A stretch of 64,000 bases of DNA, from assembly GCA_963828405.1 (NCBI GenBank), contig CAWHEG010000030.1, positions 62,001 through 126,000 on the forward strand, given 5' to 3'. The DNA is from JANMJD01 sp963828405. GTDB lineage: Bacteria; Actinomycetota; Acidimicrobiia; Acidimicrobiales; Ilumatobacteraceae. The notes beneath the pieces were generated by a model, which did no database searches, was not told the DNA's origin, and saw nothing but the letters and a program-made list of their open reading frames with translations. The position numbers and the translations under genes were made by a program. This document shows, piece by piece, positions 59,861 through 64,000 of the stretch (positions within the stretch are counted from its first letter, which is position 1; the number at the start of each line of letters is the position of its first letter).

Positions 59861-60457
59861 ATGCGCGTCGTGTCGGGTGAGTTCCGGGGGCGCCGGCTCG
59901 TAGCGCCCGCCGGTTCGGTGACCCGACCGACGACCGACCAGGCCCGTGAGGCGTTGTTCAACTCGCTGGCGAGCATGGACGTGCTGCGCGACGCGGTCGT
60001 CGTCGACCTCTTCGCCGGGTCCGGCGCCCTGGGGATCGAGGCGTTGTCGCGGGGCGCGGCCCGATGCACGTTCGTCGAGCGCGACGGGGCGGCGCTGCGG
60101 GCCATCCGCGACAACCTGGCCGCCCTCGGGCTCGCCGACCGGGCCGTGGTGGTCGCCGCCGACGCCGCCGGCTGGGTCCGTTCGCACCCGCAGGCGACCG
60201 CCGATGTGGTCTTCGCCGATCCGCCGTACGACTTCGACGGCTGGGAGGGTTTGCTCGGCGGGCTCGTCGCCCGGATCGTCGTCGCCGAGACGGGGCGCCC
60301 GTTCGACGCCCCGGCGGGCTGGGACGTGATTCGTTCCCGGCGCTACGGGCGCACCCACATCGCCATCCTCGAGCCGATCGGCCGCGACTCGGAACGGGGC
60401 GGCGCGGGTACCGCCGCGCCGGACGACGGTCGAGATACCGTGGGAACCCTGCAATGA
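59861..60457 (+). CDS. rsmD: 16S rRNA (guanine966-N2)-methyltransferase
   Basis: A 198-residue SAM methyltransferase: MRVVSGEFRGRRL, TRPTTDQAREALFNSL, the SAM site VVDLFAGSGALGIEALSRGA and catalytic DPPYDF. It methylates G966 of 16S rRNA in the 30S subunit. Its stop overlaps the coaD start (ATGA), the classic rsmD-coaD pair. Confidence 0.96.
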   Translation: MRVVSGEFRGRRLVAPAGSVTRPTTDQAREALFNSLASMDVLRDAVVVDLFAGSGALGIEALSRGAARCTFVERDGAALRAIRDNLAALGLADRAVVVAADAAGWVRSHPQATADVVFADPPYDFDGWEGLLGGLVARIVVAETGRPFDAPAGWDVIRSRRYGRTHIAILEPIGRDSERGGAGTAAPDDGRDTVGTLQ

Positions 60458-60942
60458 GCGTCGTGTTGTTCCCCGGCAGTTTCGATCCCGTTCACCTCGG
60501 TCACATCGATGTGGTCGAACAGGCCGTCGCGCTCTTCGGCGTGGTGGTCGTGGCGACGATGCACAACCCGGGCAAGCCGTCGGGAACCTTCCCCCTCGAC
60601 CTGCGCCAGGAGATGGTGCGCGAGTCGACGGCCCACCTGACCGGCGTGCGCGTCGAAGCGTTCGCCGGGCTCGTCGTCGACGCTGCCCGCCTCGTCGGCG
60701 CCGACTTCATCCTCAAAGGCGTGCGAACGGCCGGGGACTTCGAGTTCGAGGTGCAGATGGCCCACACCAACGCTTCGGTGTCGGGGATCCGCACCGTCCT
60801 GCTGCCCACCTCGCCCGCCTGGTCGTTCGTCTCGTCGCGGTTCATCCGCGAGATCGCCGGCCACGGTGGCGACGTCTCCCACCTCGTTCCCGAGCCGGTC
60901 GTCCGCCGGCTCGCCACCCTCGCAGCTCCGAAGGAGCCCTGA
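60454..60942 (+). CDS. coaD: Phosphopantetheine adenylyltransferase
   Basis: A 162-residue nucleotidyltransferase with GSFDPVHLGHIDVVEQA (the HxGH motif), the LKGVRTAGDFEFEVQMAHTN stretch and SSRFIREIA near the C-terminus, replacing ISSTxIR. It makes dephospho-CoA from 4'-phosphopantetheine and ATP. Coupled to rsmD and four bases before the coiled-coil gene. Confidence 0.96.
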   Translation: MSVVLFPGSFDPVHLGHIDVVEQAVALFGVVVVATMHNPGKPSGTFPLDLRQEMVRESTAHLTGVRVEAFAGLVVDAARLVGADFILKGVRTAGDFEFEVQMAHTNASVSGIRTVLLPTSPAWSFVSSRFIREIAGHGGDVSHLVPEPVVRRLATLAAPKEP

Positions 60943-60945
60943 ACC

Positions 60946-61569
60946 GTGTCCTACGACGATTTCGACGATTTCGACGACCTGAGCGACGAGTACGTCGAGC
61001 CCGGCTACGGGCAGCCACCGCCGGCCGCCGTTCCCGAGCGCAACACCTACGACTCCGAGACGCTGTTGCGTCGGGCGGTCGACATCATCGCCACCGCCCG
61101 CACCATCCCGTTGTCGAACAACCCGATGATCAACAGGGACGAGATCATCGAGCTGCTCGAGGAGGCCCTCCACCGGATCCCCGAGGAGATGCGCACCGCT
61201 CGGTGGATGCTCAAGGAACGCGACGAGTTCGTCGCCAAGACCCGCCGCGAGGCCGACGAGATCCTCGAGGCGGCACGCGGCGAGGCCGAGCGGATGGTGC
61301 AGCGGACCGAGGTGGTGCGCGCCGCCGAGCAGCGGGCCCGCCAGGTCTCCGAGGCGGCCGAGACCGATGCCCGCCGGCTCCGCCACGAGACGGAGGACTT
61401 CATCGACCAGCGTCTCGGCAGCTTCGAGGTCCTGCTCGACAAGGTGTCCAAGACCGTCGCCGCCGGACGTCAGCGTCTGGCGATCGGTACGCCGCGCACC
61501 CGCCGGCGGGCCGAGCCGGAGCCGTCCGATGCGGCGTCCAACGCCTTCTTCGACCAGGAGCGCCTGTAG
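60946..61569 (+). CDS. DivIVA-like coiled-coil protein
   Basis: A 207-residue protein with an acidic start (DDFDDFDDLSDEY), a short helical region and a long coiled coil (ARWMLKERDEFVAKTRREADEILEAARGEAERMV...) with a short basic tail. It resembles the conserved actinobacterial coiled-coil protein (Rv2927c type) that lies before the DUF177 gene. It may bind membrane curvature or scaffold division, as DivIVA does. Starts with GTG; four bases before the next gene. Confidence 0.8.
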   Translation: MSYDDFDDFDDLSDEYVEPGYGQPPPAAVPERNTYDSETLLRRAVDIIATARTIPLSNNPMINRDEIIELLEEALHRIPEEMRTARWMLKERDEFVAKTRREADEILEAARGEAERMVQRTEVVRAAEQRARQVSEAAETDARRLRHETEDFIDQRLGSFEVLLDKVSKTVAAGRQRLAIGTPRTRRRAEPEPSDAASNAFFDQERL

Positions 61570-61573
61570 TCCG

Positions 61574-62077
61574 ATGCACAAGCTGCGGGTGAACGTCGCC
61601 GAGCTGCTCCGCTGGCCCGGCTCGACCAAGGATGTCGAGGTCGCCTGTACCGCGGCCGAGCTGGGCATCGGTGACCCCCGCGTCGCCGCGTCCGCACCGG
61701 TGACGGCGACGATCCACGTCGAGAGCCTGTCCGACGGGGTGGTCGTCTCCGGCGTGGTCGAGGCGCCGTGGCACGACACGTGCCGCCGTTGTCTGGCCGA
61801 GATCGACCGGGTCGCCCGGGCCGAGGTGCGCGATCTGTTCCAGATCGTCGTCACCGACCCCGACGCCTTCCCGGTGGTGGGCGACCAGATCGACCTCGCC
61901 GACCTGGTGCGCGAGACCGTCCACCTAGAGCTGCCACTCGCCCCGTTGTGCCGCGACGACTGCGCCGGGATCTGTCCCACGTGCGGCGTCGACCGGAACA
62001 TCGAGGCCTGTACGTGCGTGGGCGAGGTCGGCGACGACCGCTGGGGCGCGCTCGACGCCCTGCGCGACCTGGACTGA
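61574..62077 (+). CDS. yceD: DUF177/YceD-family protein
   Basis: A 167-residue protein with the DUF177 fold: LRVNVAELLRWPGSTKDVEV, a strand-rich centre with DTCRRCLAEIDRVARAEVRDLF, and zinc-type cysteines in CRRC and CRDDCAGICPTCGVD. YceD genes precede rpmF in most bacteria and are linked to 23S rRNA accumulation. The spacing fits here too. Confidence 0.93.
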   Translation: MHKLRVNVAELLRWPGSTKDVEVACTAAELGIGDPRVAASAPVTATIHVESLSDGVVVSGVVEAPWHDTCRRCLAEIDRVARAEVRDLFQIVVTDPDAFPVVGDQIDLADLVRETVHLELPLAPLCRDDCAGICPTCGVDRNIEACTCVGEVGDDRWGALDALRDLD

Positions 62078-62173
62078 GCGCCGACCCGCGGGGTTCGCGG
62101 CTTGGACGGCATTCCAGGTAACCTCTTCTGGCTCGTTCGTGAGCCATGCCCGTCGCGCAGTCCGGAGATCACG

Positions 62174-62353
62174 GTGGCCGTTCCCAAGAAGAAGAAGTCG
62201 AAGTCGAAGTCCCGGAGCCGGCGTTCCGGCGCCTGGAAGCTCGGCAGCCCGTCACGCAGCGATTGCCCGCGTTGTGGGAACGCCAAACTACCCCACACGG
62301 TCTGCCCGAGCTGCGGTTGGTACAAGAACCGCGTCGTGATCGACGTCGGCTGA
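62174..62353 (+). CDS. rpmF: 50S ribosomal protein L32
   Basis: A 59-residue protein: VPKKKKSKSKSRSRRSGAWKL and the zinc-type CPRCGNAKLPHTVCPSCGWY. The four Cys would bind zinc; some bacteria have Cys-free copies for zinc starvation. Start GTG at 62174 fits the conserved (M)AVPKKK start. Four bases before plsX. Confidence 0.95.
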   Translation: MAVPKKKKSKSKSRSRRSGAWKLGSPSRSDCPRCGNAKLPHTVCPSCGWYKNRVVIDVG

Positions 62354-62357
62354 GCCC

Positions 62358-63323
62358 GTGCTCCCCGTCGCCGTCGATGCGATGGGCGGTGATCGGGCGC
62401 CCGGCGAGATCGTCGCCGCCGCCCATCGCGCCGCTGCGCAGGGCATCCCCGTCATCCTCGTCGGCCCCGCCGGGCTCGACGGGCTGGGCGACCTGCCGCT
62501 GATCGCGGCGAGCGAGGTCATCGAGATGGACGACGACCCGGCCTCCGGTGTCCGGCGCAAGAAGGACTCCACGCTGGTGCGCGCCGCTGAAGCGGTGCGT
62601 GACGGGCGGGCGAGTGCGATGGTCTCGGCCGGCAACACCGGGGCGACGATGGCCTCGGCCCTCCTGCGGATGGGGCGGATCAAGGGGGTCAGCCGCCCGG
62701 CGATCGCCACCCCGGTGCCCGTTCCCGGCCATCGCCCGACGATCCTGCTCGACGCCGGCGCCAATGCCGAGGTGCAGCCCGAGTGGCTGGTCCAGTTCGC
62801 CCAGATGGGTTCGGTCTACGCCCGGCACCGTTTCGGCGTCGCCGTTCCCCGCGTCGGCCTGCTGTCGATCGGTGAGGAGCCCGGCAAGGGCGATTCGCTG
62901 CGCAAGGCGGCGTATGGTCTGCTCGCCGCGGCCAACGGGATCGAGTTCGTCGGCAACGTCGAGGGTCGCGACATCATGACCCCCGACGTGGATGTCGTCG
63001 TCACCGACGGGTTCACCGGCAACGTCGTGCTCAAGTCGCTCGAGGGAGCGCTCAAGACGGTGGTCAAGGCGCTGTTCGCCGCCTTCGAGTCGAGCGCAGA
63101 GACCAAGGCCGCCGGCGAGGTGCTCCTGCCCGCGCTGCTGCCGCTGTACGCCAGCCTCGATCCCGAGACGTACGGCGGTGCGGTGCTGCTCGGCGTCGAC
63201 GGCGTGTGCATCATCAGCCACGGCTCGTCGAGCGCCACGGCGATGCTCAACGCCATCGGTGTCGCCCGCGAGATGGTCGAGTCCAACCTGGTGGCCGAAC
63301 TGGCCGAGGCGATCAGCGCCTGA
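62358..63323 (+). CDS. plsX: Phosphate acyltransferase PlsX
   Basis: A 321-residue protein with VAVDAMGGDRAPGEIV, VSAGNTGATMASALLRMGRIKGVSRPAI, GANAEVQPEWLVQFAQMG, and GFTGNVVLKSLEG. It makes acyl-phosphate from acyl-ACP for phospholipid synthesis. Start GTG. It stands with rpmF and acpP in the usual lipid/ribosome run. Confidence 0.96.
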   Translation: MLPVAVDAMGGDRAPGEIVAAAHRAAAQGIPVILVGPAGLDGLGDLPLIAASEVIEMDDDPASGVRRKKDSTLVRAAEAVRDGRASAMVSAGNTGATMASALLRMGRIKGVSRPAIATPVPVPGHRPTILLDAGANAEVQPEWLVQFAQMGSVYARHRFGVAVPRVGLLSIGEEPGKGDSLRKAAYGLLAAANGIEFVGNVEGRDIMTPDVDVVVTDGFTGNVVLKSLEGALKTVVKALFAAFESSAETKAAGEVLLPALLPLYASLDPETYGGAVLLGVDGVCIISHGSSSATAMLNAIGVAREMVESNLVAELAEAISA

Positions 63324-63408
63324 GCCATTCCACCGGCGCCGGGCCAGCGCTACGCTGTCGCCCGGCCGGGCGTCCACGTCCGCCAGCAGAACACCCGGAA
63401 GGAACCCA

Positions 63409-63705
63409 GTGCCCGCCGAGACCCACGTCGAGCAGAGCCCACTCGACCGCCAGGCGATCTTCGAGATCGTGCGCGACAACCTGGCCGACATCCTCGAGAT
63501 CGACCCGACCTCGATCTCCGAGGGCCAGTCCTTCGTCGACGATCTGGATGCCGATTCACTCGCCCTGATCGAGCTCGTCGAGGCCCTCGAGGAGGAGCTG
63601 AGCGAGCGCACGGTCGGCTTCCGCATCGCCGACGAGGACATGGAGGACCTCAAGACGGTGCGTGACGCGGTCGACTACGTCTACGCCCGGGTGAAGGGCA
63701 GCTGA
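63409..63705 (+). CDS. acpP: Acyl carrier protein
   Basis: A 98-residue acidic protein with VDDLDADSLALIELVEALEEEL, in which Ser50 takes the phosphopantetheine arm; the C-terminal helix is DLKTVRDAVDYVYARVK. The N-terminus is about 15 residues longer than in a standard ACP. GTG 63409 follows GGAAGG with correct spacing. It is next to plsX and rnc. Confidence 0.93.
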   Translation: MPAETHVEQSPLDRQAIFEIVRDNLADILEIDPTSISEGQSFVDDLDADSLALIELVEALEEELSERTVGFRIADEDMEDLKTVRDAVDYVYARVKGS

Positions 63706-63706
63706 C

Positions 63707-64000
63707 CTGAAACCGGGCGAGCCCGATCTCGCCGCGCTGGCGGCCCGGCTGGGCTACCTCTTCGCCGAGCCGGCACTGCTGCGCCAGGCGCTGGCCCACC
63801 GTTCATGGTGTGCCGAGGTCCAGGGTGAGAGCAGCAACGAGCGGCTCGAGTTTCTCGGCGACGCCGTGCTCGGGTGGGTGGTGGCCGATGTCGCCTACAC
63901 GGCGCACGCCGACTTCACCGAGGGCCGGCTCACCGATCTGCGCAAGGCCGTGGTCAACGCCTCCGCCCTCGCCGAGGTGGCAGTCGAGCTCGGCCTGGGC
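63707..64000 (+). CDS. rnc: Ribonuclease III, 5' part only
   Basis: The frame gives LAALAARLGYLFAEPALLRQALAHRSW and the RNase III signature NERLEFLGDAVLG, then runs to the window's end (98 codons seen, including a potential start). The enzyme cuts double-stranded RNA, maturing rRNA and mRNAs. No ATG, GTG or TTG lies between the in-frame stop at 63692 and homology; CTG 63707, one base after the acpP stop, is the only near-cognate start at the right place. The C-terminal dsRNA-binding domain lies outside. Confidence 0.9.
   Translation, partial: MKPGEPDLAALAARLGYLFAEPALLRQALAHRSWCAEVQGESSNERLEFLGDAVLGWVVADVAYTAHADFTEGRLTDLRKAVVNASALAEVAVELGLG

Noticed and set aside
1..64000. tRNA, rRNA or other structured RNA genes
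   Set aside because: I looked for cloverleaf-like arms with TTCGA loops and for rRNA-like conserved stretches and saw none; a covariance-model scan would be decisive.

Overview
The window is about 64 kb of very GC-rich DNA from an actinobacterium. The best guess is the class Acidimicrobiia (an Ilumatobacter- or Iamia-like organism). The actinobacterial call rests on a WhiB1-type protein next to PdtaS, a four-gene conservon, DUF3107, DUF3090 and an SCO1664-type kinase, a 13E12-type DUF222-HNH protein with a CGAAC-N4-GTTC SOS box, and an F420 oxidoreductase homologue. The narrower class call is inference, from the PKD protein with C-terminal 'LTPARLLDTR...NLNY...DVLGWFP' repeats, from family-III CoA transferases with P450 and acyl-CoA genes, and from codon use. 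Nothing looks like a prophage, insertion sequence, CRISPR array, rRNA or tRNA.

Layout. 1-11.5 kb: the end of a phosphotransferase, a putatively LexA-controlled HNH protein, and a catabolic set (a fused double CoA transferase, a 3Fe-4S ferredoxin divergent from a P450, a DMGDH/GcvT flavoenzyme, a HIBADH-like dehydrogenase), then a membrane protein coupled to a frameshifted DUF2071 gene. 11.5-19.3 kb: a complete-looking histidine-utilisation locus, with hutD-iclR facing hutH-hutU-def-hutF-hutI. A peptide-deformylase-type gene sits where hutG (N-formylglutamate deformylase) would be needed. 19.3-26.3 kb: lipid and acyl-CoA genes, a serine hydrolase, a Cys-containing HTH regulator divergent from the Fe-S carrier gene mrp. 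26.3-32.2 kb: DUF3107, two ArsA/Get3-like ATPases, pdtaS, whiB1 and a glycerophosphodiesterase. 32.2-37.2 kb: an LPETG-anchored DUF11 repeat protein with a tandem 663-bp duplication and three indels, then a lipid kinase. 37.3-44.8 kb: etfBA, a sugar-lactone oxidase homologue, and the actinobacterial trio of phosphomutase-like, DUF3090 and PI-kinase-like proteins with a coupled fourth gene, divergent from a family-5 uracil-DNA glycosylase. 44.8-52.7 kb: an esterase, three small lipoproteins, an FrhB-like protein, a secreted PKD protein (three indels) and a lipoprotein. 53-57 kb: conservon cvnABCD. 57-58.7 kb: amtB-glnK behind a GlnR-like site. 58.8-64 kb: PAP2 phosphatase, an antisense 59-codon zinc ribbon, and the core run rsmD-coaD-DivIVA-like-yceD-rpmF-plsX-acpP-rnc.

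How the genes work together. HutH, HutU, HutI and HutF would take histidine to N-formylglutamate, and the coupled deformylase could finish the route. AmtB and GlnK handle ammonium. The ferredoxin probably feeds the P450, and EtfBA takes electrons from acyl-CoA or dimethylglycine-type dehydrogenases. PdtaS, WhiB1, the conservon and the Cys-rich regulator are signalling and redox modules.

Quality note. Seven single-base indels, mostly at short G or C runs, break three otherwise well-conserved genes (DUF2071, DUF11, PKD). Two genes (the first ArsA-like gene and rnc) have no ATG or GTG start at the expected place. Both patterns should be checked against raw reads before biological use.
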